A stretch of DNA of 64,000 nt from Hygrophila difformis (GCA_030278955.1 JAOANR010000004.1:22310139-22374138); one strand, 5' to 3'; positions 25,044 through 37,225 are shown, counted from the first letter of the stretch. The notes: generated by a model not told the origin, from the letters alone. Made by a program: numbers and translations.

Positions 25044-27544
25044 TGTAACACCCCGGATTTGATAACCCAGGCCGGGATGCTACCGCCACACCTCCCTAGC
25101 AAGACACGGATTCTCCGAGCTTGCTAAAGAGATGCAAGGCTATAGGTATTGCAAAAAGGTTCAAAACAAGTCCGGAATTTATTTAAAAATAATAATAATA
25201 AGTATCATCCACACATGTAGTAGTAATAATAATATATCGCGGCGGAAAATGTAAAGGGGGCCGACATGGCCAAAACTCGGGATTTACATGCCCGATATGC
25301 AAGTATCATAAAAAGCGATAAAACAATGTTTAATAATTTCATCCCCCAATGCACACGCTATGCATTATCTCCGTACTCTGAAAGAAAGAGAAAAACAACA
25401 ATTTTTATCAGTATATAAAATACTGAGTAAGTCGATCCTAACATAGCAATTAAGGGGTTTAATTAGATAATTAAGATTTCACTCCTAAACACGCATTAAC
25501 AAATTTAAAGGAAATAATATTTTAATTGTGTACTTGAACATGCATTTAATTCACAATAACAATTTAGTCATGATATGAAATTTAAAGACAAAATTTAAAT
25601 GCATAATTTAAAGACATGCATAAATAAATAAATACTAAAAAAAAATATTAAATCTTTTATTTCTCCGCTACGTAACCATTTCTCAATATTTTGTATAGCC
25701 GGTAATCCGGCGGCCGCAGCCGTATCGTAAGTATCTTGTATAGCCGGTGATCCGGCGGCCGCAGCCGTATCTGCCATACCCAGTAACACTCCGGAGCCTT
25801 GGGAAATCCATACGGAAAATCCCGAGAGAGTAGGCCATGTATCTCCCGCCGATTGGCGTAATATTTCATCTAAATTCTCTCGTCCATTATAGGCCCGAAG
25901 AGAAAGGCTAGAGGGGCACCCTGCAGAGCACTCATCCTCCACCAAAGTATCTCATATATCGTTTTAATTTAATGTATCGGGGTTTTTCAAAAGTATAGAT
26001 GTATCGTATTTCAAGTCTTTGATCGTTTGTTACGAAATTTCAAAATCTCTCGATTTAAAAGTCTCTTGGCGTCACAGTTTACGCCTTTTTAATTTAAAAA
26101 TTCATTTCAAGTCGTAAAAATCTGAAATTTTCACAGTAAATCAAAAACATCCTAACGAACAACTTTCGTGTTTTAACTTTTTCGAAATAAGTTGGGGAAA
26201 CATGTCAAAAATCGATTTTATTACGCAAACAGAATTCTGTCCGGACTCAGATTTGACACAGTTCAAAGTTTCGACTTTTTAACATATCAAATGGACTCCA
26301 AAAATTCTGAAATTTTATATGCACATACTAGACATGATTATCTACAACTTTTATTTAGATTGCAAAGATCAAATCGGATTAGAAAATATAGAAACATGCT
26401 CATCAAGTTCGAATATGATCACTGTCAGTTTTTCGAAAAGTCCTAGTAACACAGTTTATGTTCGGTGCGATTTGAAATAGCAAACGTTAACGAAAATGTC
26501 TGAAATCTTTACACGACCTAGATTTATGTGTTAGGATTAAAAGTCTAGTTTTGAGTTTCTCGGATTGAATCCTCGAAATATGAGTTTTAGGCCGATTACA
26601 GAAACTGCGCAAGTTGGGGTTTTTAATTTCGGTTTTTATGTTTCGTTATGTTACTACTACTTCGGACGCCCCTAAACCACCCGTATTGATATGGAAGGCT
26701 CAACTTACAGTGATTGTGTTCTTGAGTAGTCCTAGGGTCGCTCGGCTCGTCCAAAATCCTACGAACGGATCTACGAAACGCAAAGTTCCCGACTTTGGCC
26801 ACGAACGTATTTGCAATCAACGATTCAAGAGTTAGATTGGGGATTTGAAAGGAAAAACGAGATTGAGAACCTAAGATACTACTTTCCAATGATCTAAGGA
26901 CTGTGATCCTTGATCTACACGTTCCTACGGCCGTCGGTGGTTGTCGGAAAGTCGCCGGAGGTCCGTCGGAAGTTCGTCGGGAGACTGTTTTGGCTTGGGA
27001 GAGTTTGAGAGTGAATGGGGAGGGTTTTGGAGGCTGCAAAATGGGGTGGAGACAACCCTCCCACGACCTAATACTCCTTCCCCCGCTCAAAATCTTCTTT
27101 CCATAGTCGGGGGGTCGAATTATGGCAAGAAATCGCCGAAAACGCGTAACTTGCCAAATTCTGGGGGGCCACGCAGGGTTGGCGCGCCTTTTGGCCAAAC
27201 CCCGCCCGGCCAGCCCGCGGTTCCCGCCTGGACTGCGGTCCGGGCGGGTCCGTGCGATCGATCCGTCGGGTCTTTTTCTCCTCTCTTTCGGACTTCTATC
27301 CTTCCTCGTTTTCGCGCTCGATTTTCTGGGTCATTTTCGGATTATGCTTCTCATCATAAATTTATTCCGTCTCAATTCAATTTCATGCTTGAAATCTTAA
27401 TACCGTCGGTTTTGGTCCGTCGGGTTCTAAATCGTCGTCTTTTGACTCCCGTGCATTTCCGAGTTTACAGGTTCTCGGAAGCAAAACCTTCTTTCCTATT
27501 GGATTAATTCCTATTTTTATATCCCAAAATTTATGGGCATTACA
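25044..27544 (-). repeat. Gypsy element 3' LTR
   Basis: 2,501 bp, starting TGTAACACCCC and ending GGGCATTACA on the plus strand, a close match to 34003-36504. It includes a roughly 45-bp duplication (GCCGG.GATCCGGCGGCCGC at about 25698-25765) and a TATATAAAATACTGAGTAAG stretch at about 25411-25431. Open frames at 25595-25945 and 26623-27198 recur in the other LTR and are not genes. Confidence 0.95.
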
Positions 27545-27560
27545 GTCTACCCCCCTTAAG
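27545..27560 (-). other. Polypurine tract of the gypsy element
   Basis: On the minus strand CTTAAGGGGGGTAGAC abuts the 3' LTR start TGTAATGCCC. A purine-rich run in this place primes plus-strand DNA synthesis in LTR retrotransposons. Confidence 0.8.
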
Positions 27561-27829
27561 AACCAACTTCGTCCTCGAAGTTGTGCTTCATCATCTCGCG
27601 AGTTCGGGAATTTGTTTGATTAAGCGATTGTATTATTGTGTTTTGTTGTTAGTTATTATTTGACTGAACCCGGAATTGAAATTTCCGAGTTGCCTACGTA
27701 CCCCGTGAAGGGATCAAGTCATTACGTAGTTCAAAACAATTTGAATTTGTTTATTTGGGGTACAAAATATTCTTACAAAATATCCGGAAATATTCGGGTT
27801 GTCACATCCTCCGCCTCTTAAGATTACAG

Positions 27830-30800
27830 TTATGTCCCCATAACTGTTGTTGCATTGTCTTGGAATAGGGTTGGGTAACGATCCTTCATGTCTGCCTCTA
27901 GCTCCCACGTTGCCGTCTCGGCTTCGTGGTTAGACCAAAGAACCTTAACCATTCTCACGGTCTTGTTCCTTGTTATCCTCTCCTTCTTGTCGAGTATTCG
28001 CACCGGAATTTCTTCGTAGCTTAAGTCATCGTCCAGCTCAATCTCCTCCGGTTGGAGTACGTGGGTCGGATCGTGGACGTATTTCTTCAATTGTGAGACG
28101 TGGAACACATCGTGGACACGAGCAAATTGTGGCGGTAATGCTAGTCGGTATGCAAGATTTCCCACTCTTTCTAGGATCTCGTACGGTCTTATGTACCGTG
28201 GGCTCAATTTCTCCCGCTTGCCAAAGCGCATCACACCCTTCATCGGTGACACCTTTAACATGACCTTATCGCCTATTTGGAATTCCAAATCTTGCCGTCT
28301 CACGTCGGCATAGCTCTTTTGCCGGTCTTGCGCTGCTCTCATCTTTCCTTGGATTATTTTGACTTGTTGAGTCATGTCCTCAACAAGTTGCGGTCCAATT
28401 ACCATAGTCCTCTCGCTCTCTTCCCAGCTCAATGGACTTCGGCATTTGCATCCATATAGTGCCTCGAAAGGTGCCATGCCAATGCTAGCATGGTAGCTGT
28501 TGTTGTAGGAAAATTTGATTAAGGGTAAGTGATTTTCCCAACTTCCTTTAAACTCTAATAAGCATGCCCTTAGCATGTCTTCCAAAGTTTGGATCGTTCT
28601 TTCCGTTTGCCCATCCGTCATGGGGTGGAACGTGGTACTCATCTTTATCTTCGTACCGAGGGCTTCTTGTAGTTTTGTCCAAAAATGTGAGACGAACCTA
28701 CTGTCTCTGTCCGAGATGATGTCATGTGGTACTCCATGTCGTCGTACCACGTTGTCGACATATGCCCTTGCCAATTGGTCCATGGACCAGGTATCCTTCA
28801 TAGGGATAAATATGGCAGCTTTTGTCAACCTATCCACGATCACCCAGATTTTATTCATCCCCTTCGGTGAACGTGGTAATCCCGAAACGAAATCCATTGA
28901 AATGCTATCCCATTTCCAACTTGGGATTTCCAATGGTTGCATTAATCCTAAGGGTTTCTGTCGTACGGCCTTGACCTTCTGGCAGGTAAGGCATCTTGCC
29001 ACAAACTCGGCTATTTCTCTCTTCATGTTCGGCCACCAATAGTTCTTCTTTATGTCCTTGTATAGCTTCTCGCCTCCGGGATGGACCGAGTATGGGGTAT
29101 TATGGCCTTCCTCCATCACTTTTTGCTTCAGGTCCTCGCATTTTCGTGGTATGCACCACCTTCCCTTGAAGCGGATGCTTCCGTCCTCATGGATTTTAAA
29201 ATCCATTGTCTTTCCTTCAGCAATGCTCTTCCTAATTTCCTCCAGCTTTTCATCATCCGGTTGTGCTAGTCGTATCTCATCGAGTATGGTAGATCCTACT
29301 ACCATCGTGTTGACGACCTCACTTACTTCGCCAGAGTGTACCAACTCCAGACTTAATTTCGCCAAGTCTCTGTACAACTCGGCCGGTACCACAAGTGAAT
29401 TCACCACGTGTTGAGTTTTTCAACTCAAGGCATCGGCCACAACGTTGGCTTTTCCTTCGTGATACGCAATTTCCAGGTCGTAATCCTTAATCAGTTCCAA
29501 CCATCTCCTTTGCCTCAAATTCAGCTCTTTTTGCGTGAATATATACTTGAGGCTCTTATGGTCGGTGAACATCCGACACTTTCGCCCATAGAGGTAGTGC
29601 CTCCATATCTTTAGAGCGAACACGACTGCGGCTAGTTCCAAGTCGTGCGTCGGATAGTTCTCTTCGTGTGGCTTTAGTTGACGTGATGCGTATGCTATAA
29701 CCCTTTGATCTTGCATTAGCACGCATCCCAATCCTTCCTTCGAGGCGTAGCTGTACACCTCGAAGTCTCCATCCTTCGATGGTAATGCCAACACCGGCGC
29801 TGTGGTAAGTCGTTTCTTCAATTCTTGGAATGCGGAATCACACTCACTGCTCCAGTCGTATTTCGCACCTTTCTTTAACAGCTGCGTCAATGGGCGAGCG
29901 ATCTTTGAGAAATCCTTCACAAACCTGCGGTAGTATCCCGCCAATCCGAGAAAACTTCTTATCTCGGTTGGATTCTTCGGTGGCACCCATTCGGTCACTG
30001 GCGAGATCTTTGCTGGGTATACTGCCACTCCGTTGGCGGACACGATATGTCCCAGAAAGGCCACTTCTTTTAGCCAGAAGTCGCATTTGGACAGTTTGCC
30101 ATACAGTTGATTTACTCGTAGGATCCCTAACACTTTGTGTAAGTGTTCGGAATGTTCTTCTTCGCTTTTCGAGTAGATCAGGATGTCATCTATAAACACT
30201 ACTACGCATTGATCTAATAATTCTCGGAACACGTTGTTCATGAGATTCATGAACATCGCCGGGGCGTTCGTCAGCCCGAATGATAGCACCGTGAATTCGT
30301 AGTGCCCGTAGCGAGTTCTGAACGCCGTCTTTGGGATATCCTTTTCGGCGATCCTTAACTGGTGATATCCAGATCGCAAGTCTATCTTTGAAAATACTGA
30401 AGCTCCCTTCAGTTTGTCGAACAAATCCTCGATTCTGGGCAATGGGTACTTGTTCTTGACCGTGACTTGATTAAGTCCTCTATAATCGATGCATAGTCGT
30501 AGACCTCCATCTTTCTTCTTAACGAATAAGACCGGGGCTCCCCTTGGGGACGTGCTCGGCCTTATGTAGCCCTTCTCTAGCAACTCCTCGAGTTGTTCCT
30601 TTAGTTCCTTCATTTCTAGCGGCGCCATACGGTAAGGAGCCTTTGAGACAGGCTCCGTTCCCGGGATGAGATCTATGGTGAATTCCAGATCTCTCTCAGG
30701 CGGCATGCCGGGAACGTCTTCCGGAAATACATCCGGGTATTCTCTCACCACCGGAATGTTATCCACCTTGACCTCTTCGGCCTCAAGGTTATGAATGTAG

Positions 30801-31438
30801 CATGCATATAATGCGTAACCCTTACGCATTAAGCTACATAGCTTAAGGGCGTTAACTATCTTGGTAGACTTCTTAGGGGGCTGGGAGTAAAAGATGACTC
30901 TCCTTCCCCTACTCTTTGACAACGTGATCTTTTGTTTTTGGCAATCGATCACGGCTTTATATTGGGTTAGCCAATCCATCCCTAGTATGACGTCAAAATC
31001 CTTTAGATCGAATTTTACCAAGTTCGCGAAAAACTCTATGTTCTTTATAACTATCGGAATTCCGTTATATCGCTTAGAGCATGATACTACCTCCCCCGAT
31101 GGAAGTTGAATTCCTAAGTTAATCAATTCGCACTTAGGTAGATCTAGTTCAGGTAAGACTTTAGATGATATTATCGAACAACTAGCTCCTGAGTCAAACA
31201 GAACTCTAAGGGGTGTACTTAAGACATGGAACGTACCTCCCATTACGTCCCCCTGCATAGGCACATCTGCCTCATTGATGACATTCAACCGCCCCATTGG
31301 ACGTCCCGGATTGCCTTGCTGATCCCGGTTCGGGTTCTGGTTCTGTTGCTGATTTGGATTCTGTGGAGGACGTTGATTTTGATTGAGATTCTGGTTTTGA
31401 GGGGGGTCTATACCCCTGGTTGTTACCATTCCGCCCAT
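27830..31438 (-). pseudogene. Gypsy pol: protease, RT, RNase H, integrase, chromodomain
   Basis: One frame from about 31438 to 27830 broken by a single TGA (29422-29420). Protease [11 protein letters not shown]; reverse transcriptase [19 protein letters not shown] and [13 protein letters not shown] with the Asp pair; RNase H; integrase zinc region (HNTPYSVHPGGEK, ...CLTCQKVK), then catalytic Asp in SMDFVSGLP, Asp in SDRDSRFVSHF and Glu in GQTERTIQTLEDML; C-terminal chromodomain (SYEEIPVRILDKKER, MVKVLWSNHEAETATWELE). The TGA lies just after DALS at the RNase H/integrase border and looks like an arginine CGA codon changed by one transition. The first RNase H Asp (usually in a TDASK-like motif) is Tyr (TAC, 29749-29747), which should abolish RNase H. 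The gag frame differs, so gag-pol is also frameshifted near 31400. Confidence 0.93.
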
Positions 31439-32550
31439 CTTGGTTGCGAGGCTGAGTTGGCCCCGTGCCTAAGTCCTCCATCTTGGTGATGTTTTCCAGT
31501 CGAGTGCGGCACTCATTCGCCATGTGGCCGATGCGACCACACCTGTAGTAGGCGCCTTGTTGGGGGCACCCTCTGGCCAAATGAGGCCTGCCGCATCTCG
31601 GGCAAGGTGGTACCGGGTTACCCCGGAAAAGGGTTCTATCGTCATTTCCTCTGTTGTTGTTTTGAGGGGGTCTGTTCAGATCTCCCCAAAAGTTGTTCCC
31701 CACAGCATTGTTACCGGAACGGTTGTCTCTACTCCTCTTATCCTGTCCCTGAGATCCTCGACTGGGTTCTCCGCTCACTTTCCTTTTCAGTTGTTGCACC
31801 CTTGCAACAGCTACCGCACGATCATACACCGATTGCAGGTCTGGGTATTGGACGCCAGTGATCACTTCCCGTATGGTCAAGTTTAGCCCCATTTCAAATT
31901 TCTGTGCCTTCTCCGCATCTGTCGGCACGAGTCTTGGTGCGAAACGCACCAACTCCTTGAAACGGGTGTAGTATTCCTGGACTGTTTGCCCTCCTTGTTT
32001 CAGAGATAGGAACTCCTCATACATGGCTGACTTTGTGCTCATGGGATAAAAGCGATCCCTGATCAGACCCATGAATTCTTCCCAAGAATAGGGTTCCTCG
32101 TCCTCGGCTAACTTATCTTGCATGGCACGCCACCAGTCATCCGCCTCCCCTCCGAGATAGTACGATGCCACAGGCACCTTCTCGCCAATTGGGCACTTCA
32201 CCGCGTTTAGTAGCTTGTCGAATGTTCGAATCCATTCTTCAAGTTTAGCCGGGTCCTCTTCTCCGGCGTAGTGCGGCGGGTGATATGAGTTCACCATAGC
32301 TAAGTAGTTAATGCGGGCCCCGGGTGGAGGTACCGCAGCTGCCTGGCCTTGGTTCACATGCGCGTTCCCTATCGCAATGAGAACCTCTTCTAGAGTGCGT
32401 AGGCGCGCGTCCATGTTGTTTGGCATAGGGTTTGCCGGCTCCTCTTGAGCGTGTACCCCTTTCGCCGGGTATAGGCATTTCTGGTTGCATAGGGGTTTCG
32501 TTGGTGTTTGGAGTAGTGGGCTGGGCACGTGGTCTTCCTCTCGGTGCCAT
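31272..32550 (-). pseudogene. Gypsy gag (capsid-nucleocapsid), frameshifted
   Basis: The ATG at 32550-32548 starts MAPRGRPRAQPTTPNTNETP. About 100 nt later the homologous sequence jumps to another frame, which then stays open to 31272. The retrotransposon gag domain is clear (KLEEWIRTFDKLLNAVKC, ADDWWRAMQD, FMGLIRDRFYP, FLSLKQGGQTVQEYYTRF). It is followed by two knuckles: CPRCGRPHLARGC, and YYRCGRIGHMANEC, where the first Cys of the CCHC is Tyr. With the N-terminal frameshift and the frame change to pol, this copy cannot make a normal Gag or Gag-Pol. Confidence 0.9.
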
Positions 32551-33133
32551 GCTGTTGCAAGAACGAGAGAGTTTAGATTCTTTTTGTTGAAGTATTATAT
32601 AATGCTTATAAAATAATTTAATTAAATAAATGACGATATTAACAGGTACTAGTCTACTGGAACCTGTTAGTATAGGTTGTTGGAATTTAGCGTATCGTTT
32701 GTTGTTATTTGGGTTGGTTCTACTTGCTGCTTTGTTTTTGTTTTGTTTTGTTTTTTTTTTTTTTTTTCGTGAACAGTAACCTGTTCAGTTTTTTTTTTTT
32801 TTGAGACCCTAGGGTCCAGGGTGTTGGGGTTTAGGGTTGGAGATACCCTTGTTTGATGATTATCTCTATATAATATATATATATATATATTTACATATTT
32901 ATGTTATTTATTACTACTTGTATTTTTGTTTAGTTGTTATCTATAGGTCATTGATTATTATTACCTTGTTCATTTGTTTGATCGGGTTTTAACAAGGTAT
33001 TCGAAGAGAAATAATTTAATTAAAATATAAGGAATACTTTAAGTATACTTGTATAAAATAAATGCTTGTAGATTTATTACTCAAGAGAAAATTTTGGGTT
33101 ACAAGCATTCGAAACGGAAATAGTATTAGTGCA
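32551..33133. other. Gypsy leader between gag and the small ORF
   Basis: Non-coding part of the element's internal leader. It holds two T-runs (about 32750-32768 and 32790-32802), a TA microsatellite (about 32868-32891) and AT-rich sequence. No ORF with a recognisable product. Confidence 0.6.
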
Positions 33134-33538
33134 TCAGTATGGGTCCCTAAGTCTAGAGTGACTAGGCAGGTACATCCTCGATGGGATCGTCCTCGTCGCT
33201 GGATACGTCAATGGGAATGGGTGTCCCCACCGGGCTCGGGCTCGGAGGAAAATGTCAGCCTCTAGGCCCAGCAGCTCAGCTCCTAAGTGCCCTATTTGCA
33301 TCATCCGTTCGTTGTCCTCGTTTTGGAGTGTGACCACTTGGGTTTGGAGTTCGGCGACTTGGGCCTTAAGTTGGGTTATTTCATGATGGTCAGCTTCCCT
33401 AAGATGCCTCAAATAGTCCACGTTACTCTCTAGATGCCCCACTCGAGCCTTGAAGTGATTGATATGCTGTTGGGATTCGAGGTATGCGTTGGTCAGTTTC
33501 ATCATCATATTGGTCATGTTCGCGTTGGGTTCGGCCAT
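33134..33538 (-). CDS. Small coiled-coil ORF between primer-binding site and gag
   Basis: 134 codons starting MAEPNANMTNMMMKLTNAYL with a good ATG, on the coding strand of the gypsy element, between its primer-binding site (33999) and gag (32550). The middle is a regular heptad pattern (HLESNVDYLRHLREADHHEI, LKAQVAELQTQVVTLQNE), predicting a coiled coil of about 65 residues, followed by a basic Ser/Pro-rich tail. There is no signal peptide, membrane segment or known domain. The frame is intact although gag and pol are broken. It could be an accessory protein of this lineage, a detached Gag extension, or a fortuitous frame. Function unknown. Confidence 0.5.
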   Translation of the reverse strand: MAEPNANMTNMMMKLTNAYLESQQHINHFKARVGHLESNVDYLRHLREADHHEITQLKAQVAELQTQVVTLQNEDNERMMQIGHLGAELLGLEADIFLRARARWGHPFPLTYPATRTIPSRMYLPSHSRLRDPY

Positions 33539-33984
33539 CTAATGTCAACAAGGAGGTTAGAGTTAGAGTATGTTTCGAATAAAAGTCAGGATATGCAGGA
33601 ATTTAAATCGATATGAATATGCACATGCAATCCCCCCAAAAATTAATTTAATGTATTTTTAATTTAAATTTAATCATGGATTAAAAAAAAAGTTGGACCT
33701 CTATATTGGCCAAAAATAATAATTTTGGACCTAAGAAGTAAAAACATGGGTATTTGGGCCGAAATGGTTGGGCTTATAATAAATAATTATTGGGTCAAAA
33801 TAATTTAACCGCCTTTGGGCTCAAAATATTATACTAAATGGATAGAAAATTTTTGGGCTCAAATTTTGGGCTAAAATAATAATACTAGTAGTCTTAAAAA
33901 TAATAATGATAATAATAAATTAAAAATAATACTTAGTCCAAAATATTGGTTTAAAATAATAATAATAGTAGCTTTAAAATATTC

Positions 33985-33999
33985 CGGGCTCTGATACCA
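33985..33999 (-). other. Primer-binding site for initiator tRNA-Met
   Basis: On the minus strand TGGTATCAGAGCCCG begins 3 nt after the 5' LTR. It is complementary to the 3' end of plant initiator methionine tRNA, the usual primer for chromoviruses. Confidence 0.92.
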
Positions 34000-34002
34000 A
34001 CT

Positions 34003-36504
34003 TGTAACAACCCGGATTTGATAACCCAGGCCGGGATGCCACCGCCACACCTCCCTAGCAAGACACGGATTCTCCGAGCTTGCTAAAGAGATGCAAGGCT
34101 ATAGGTATTGCAAAAAGGTTTAAAACAAGTCCGGAATTTATTTAAAAATAATAATAATAAGTATCATCCACACATGTAGTAGTAATAATAATATATCGCG
34201 GCGGAAAATGTAAAGTGGGCTGACATGGCCAAAACTCGGGATTTATATGCCCGATATGCAAGTATCATAAAAAGCGATAAAACAATGTTTAATAATTCCA
34301 TCCCCCATGCACATGCTATGCATTATCTCCGTACTCTGAAAGAAATAGAAAAACAACAATTTTTATCAGTATATAAAATACTGAGTAAGTCGATCCTAAC
34401 ATAGCAATAAAGGGGTTTAATTAGATAATTAAGATTTCACTCCTAAACATGCATTAACAAATTTAAAGGAAATAATATTTTAATTGTGTACTTGAACATG
34501 CATTTAATTCACAATAACAATTTAGTCATGATATGAAATTTAAAGACAAAATTTAAATGCATAATTTAAAGACATGCATAAATAAATAAATACTAAAAAA
34601 AAAATATTAAATCTTTTATTTCCCCGCTACGTAACCATTTCTCAATATTTTGTATAGCCGGTGATCCGGCGGCCGCAGCCGTATCGTAAGTATCTTGTAT
34701 AGCCGGTGATCCGGCGGCCGCAGCCGTATCTGCCATACCCAGTAACACTCCGGAGCCTCGGGAAATCCATACGGAAAATCCCGAGAGAGTAGGCCATGTA
34801 TCTCCCGCCGATTGGCGTAATATTTCATCTAAATTCTCTCGTCCATTATAGGCCCGAAGAGAAAGGCTAGAGGGGCACCCTGCAGAGCACTCACCCTCCA
34901 CCAAAGTATCTCATGTATCGTTTCAATTTAATGTATCGGGGTTTTTCAAAAGTATAGATGTATCGTATTTCAAGTCTTTGAACGTTTGTTACGAAATTTC
35001 AAAATCTCTCGATTTAAAAGTCTCTTGGCGTCACAGTTTACGCCTTTTTAATTTAAAAATTCATTTCAAGTCGGAAAAATCTGAAATTTTGACAGTAAAT
35101 CAAAAACATCCTAAAGAACAACTTTCTTGTTTCAACTTTTTCGAAATAAGTTGAGGAAACATGTCAAAAATTGATTTTATTACGCAAACAGAATTCTGTC
35201 CGGACTCAGGTTTGACACAGTTCAAAGTTTCGACTTTTTAACATATCAAATGGACTCCAACAATTCTGAAATTTTATATGCACATACTAGACATGATTTT
35301 CTACAACTTTCATTTAGATTGCAAAGATCAAATCGGATTAGAAAATATAGAAACATGCTCATCAAGTTCGAATATGATCACTGTCAGTTTTTCGAAAAGT
35401 CCTAGTAACACAGTTTATGTTCGGTGCAATTTGAAATAGCAAATGTTAATGAAAATATCTGAAATTTTTACACGACCTAGATTTATGTGTTAGGATTAAA
35501 AGTCTAGTTTTGAGTTTCTCGGATTGAATCCTCAAAATATGAGTTTTAGGCCGATTACAGAAACTGCGCAAGTTGGGGTTTTTAATTTTGGTTTTTACGT
35601 TTCGTTATGTTACGACTACTTCGGACGCCCCTAAACCACCCGTATTGATATGGAAGGCTCAACTTACAATGATTGTGTTCTTGAGTAGTCCTAGGGTCGC
35701 TCGGCTTGTCCAAAATCCTACGAACGGATCTACGAAACGCAAAGTTCCCGACTTTGGCCACGAACGTATTTGCAATCAACGATTCAAGAGTTAGATTGGG
35801 GATTTGAAAGAAAAAACGAGATTGAGAACCTAAGATACTACTTGCCAATGATCTAAGGACTGTGATCCTTGATCTACACGTTCCTACGGCCGTCGGTGGT
35901 TGTCGGAAAGTCGCCGGAAGTCCGTCGGAAGTTCGTCGGGAGACTGTTTTGGCTTGGGAGAGTTTGAGAGTGAATGGGGAGGGTTTTGGAGGCTGCAAAA
36001 TGGGGTGGAGACAACCCTCCCACGACCTAATACTCCTTCCCCTGCTCAAAATCTTCTTTCCATAGTCGGGGGGTCGAATTATGGCAAGAAATCGCCGAAA
36101 ATGCGTAACTTGCCAAATTCTGGGGGGCCACGCGGAGTTGGCGCGCCTTTTGGCCAAACCCCGCCCGGCCAGCGCGCGGTTCTCGCCTGGACTGCGGTCC
36201 GGGCGGGTCCGTGCGATCCGATCCGTCGGGTCTTTTTCTCCTCTCTTTCGGACTTCTATCCTTCCACGTTTTCGCGCTCGATTTTCCGGGTCATTTTTGG
36301 ATTATGCTTCTCATCATAAATTTATTCCGTCTCAATTCGATTTCATGCTTGAAATCTTAAGACCGTCGGTTTTGGTCCGTCGGGTTCTAAATCGTCGTCT
36401 TTTGACTCCCGTGCATTTCCGAGTTTACGGGTTCTCGGAAGCAAAACCTTCTTTCCTATTGGATTAATTCCTATTTTTATATCCCAAAATTTACGGGCAT
36501 TACA
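34003..36504 (-). repeat. Gypsy element 5' LTR
   Basis: 2,502 bp, near-identical to 25044-27544. Visible differences include TGTAACAACCC here against TGTAACACCCC there and GATGCCACC against GATGCTACC. It carries the promoter of the element on the minus strand. The open frames at 34593-34904 and 35582-36157 are LTR by-products. Confidence 0.95.
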
Positions 36505-36727
36505 TCCATCCTTGACATAGTCTTGCACCACCTCTGGAATAGTCTCATCCAGAGCGGATTCGTCTCCAGCCATCACCACATCACGGGAGGGCACGGGGGG
36601 AGTACTATGGCCTCCAGCGTTGGTGGAGGCCGCCGCCGGAGGGTCTGGAGGAAGGGGGCACGCCAGAGGACATAGGAAGAACCCGGATGCAATTCTCCTC
36701 CTTTTAATGATTATTCCATCCATTTAA

Positions 36728-37225
36728 ATTATTCATATTTGGAAGTTATAACTAATTATGATATACCTGCAATAAATATAGTTGTTTTAAAGTAATATAG
36801 AATCGAACAATGTATTACAACCATAAAAATATCAATCTATTTATCCCCAAATTTATGTGCATAAATAAAATGGTGGGACCAACATTAAGCAATTCATATT
36901 TGATAATTATAATTAATTATGCTCTACATGTAATAAATGTAATTTATTTTTGTTTTATTGTTTTTTTTTTGGCAAATGCATCTTGCAATAATAAACTATT
37001 GTTTTGTGACTCGGATAATATATAATTTTTTTTTGCATATTCCTAATATATAAATCTAGTTGTGAACATTATTGGTAGTAACTATGTCATTATAGACAAT
37101 TCGAATTCGGATTTGATTTTATATATGGATAAAGAATTATTATTTATTAGTTATATCCCAAAATTAAACCCACTTATGTGTATAAATTAAAATGGTAGGG
37201 CGTCAATATTAAAATAATTCATATT
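36728..37225. repeat. Degenerate tandem repeats, AT-rich
   Basis: Similar blocks (AATTCATATTTG..., TATGTGCATAAATAAAATGGTGGG / TATGTGTATAAATTAAAATGGTAGG split by indels) recur from about 36728, 36891 and 37210. This suggests two to three diverged copies of a unit of roughly 160-300 bp. No coding potential. Confidence 0.5.

Larger units (their letters stand above)
25039..36509 (-). mobile_element. Full-length chromodomain Ty3/gypsy retrotransposon
   Basis: The element spans 25044-36504 (11,461 bp) with LTRs at both ends and TSD TCCAT (25039-25043 and 36505-36509). It is read on the minus strand. Its 5' LTR is 34003-36504, followed by a primer-binding site, a small coiled-coil ORF, gag, pol, a polypurine tract and the 3' LTR at 25044-27544. 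The C-terminal chromodomain and reverse-transcriptase type place it among chromoviruses, probably the Tekay/Del lineage. The LTRs differ by scattered substitutions and small indels (a few percent by eye), so the insertion is fairly recent. The coding region is broken: two frame changes, one stop and some lost key residues. It sits inside LINE ORF1. Confidence 0.95.
23516..36573 (-). pseudogene. LINE ORF1 (RNA-binding, CCHC), split by the gypsy element
   Basis: The likely start ATG is at 36573-36571 (MAGDESALDETIPEVVQDY). The frame continues across the insertion point at 36510/25043 into 25043-24856, 24849-24610, 24610-23957 and 23947-23516. Visible parts: a DUF4283-like region (LTGGPWIIFDHCLAVMTW, NTIQTWVRLPGL) and a CCHC knuckle CMRCARYGHLQNKC near 24440, as in plant LINE ORF1 proteins that bind element RNA. 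Damage: the 11.5-kb gypsy insertion, an in-frame TAA near 24856, a one-base frameshift near 24610 and an in-frame TAG near 23957. The part after 23947 is low-complexity and family-specific. The span given includes the inserted element. Confidence 0.82.
16492..36733 (-). mobile_element. L1-type LINE, split by two later LTR insertions
   Basis: A non-LTR retrotransposon read from 36716 down to 16509. Flanking sequences CATCCATTTGAATTATT (16492-16508) and CATCCATTTAAATTATT (36717-36733) form a 17-bp target duplication with one mismatch. The T-run just after 16508 is the poly(A) tail on the minus strand. Removing the solo LTR (18777-21503), the gypsy element (25044-36504) and one 5-bp duplication of each leaves about 6.0 kb, normal for a complete plant L1. 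ORF1 and ORF2 are recognisable but carry several stops and one frameshift. The insertion order is clear: LINE first, both LTR elements later. Confidence 0.9.

Noticed and set aside
25595..27198. Several open frames (25595-25945, 26623-27198, 26941-27507) recurring at 34593-34904 and 35582-36319, looking like a conserved gene pair
   Set aside because: They are the two LTRs of one element; the frames recur because the LTRs are copies, and they cover non-coding LTR sequence on both strands.
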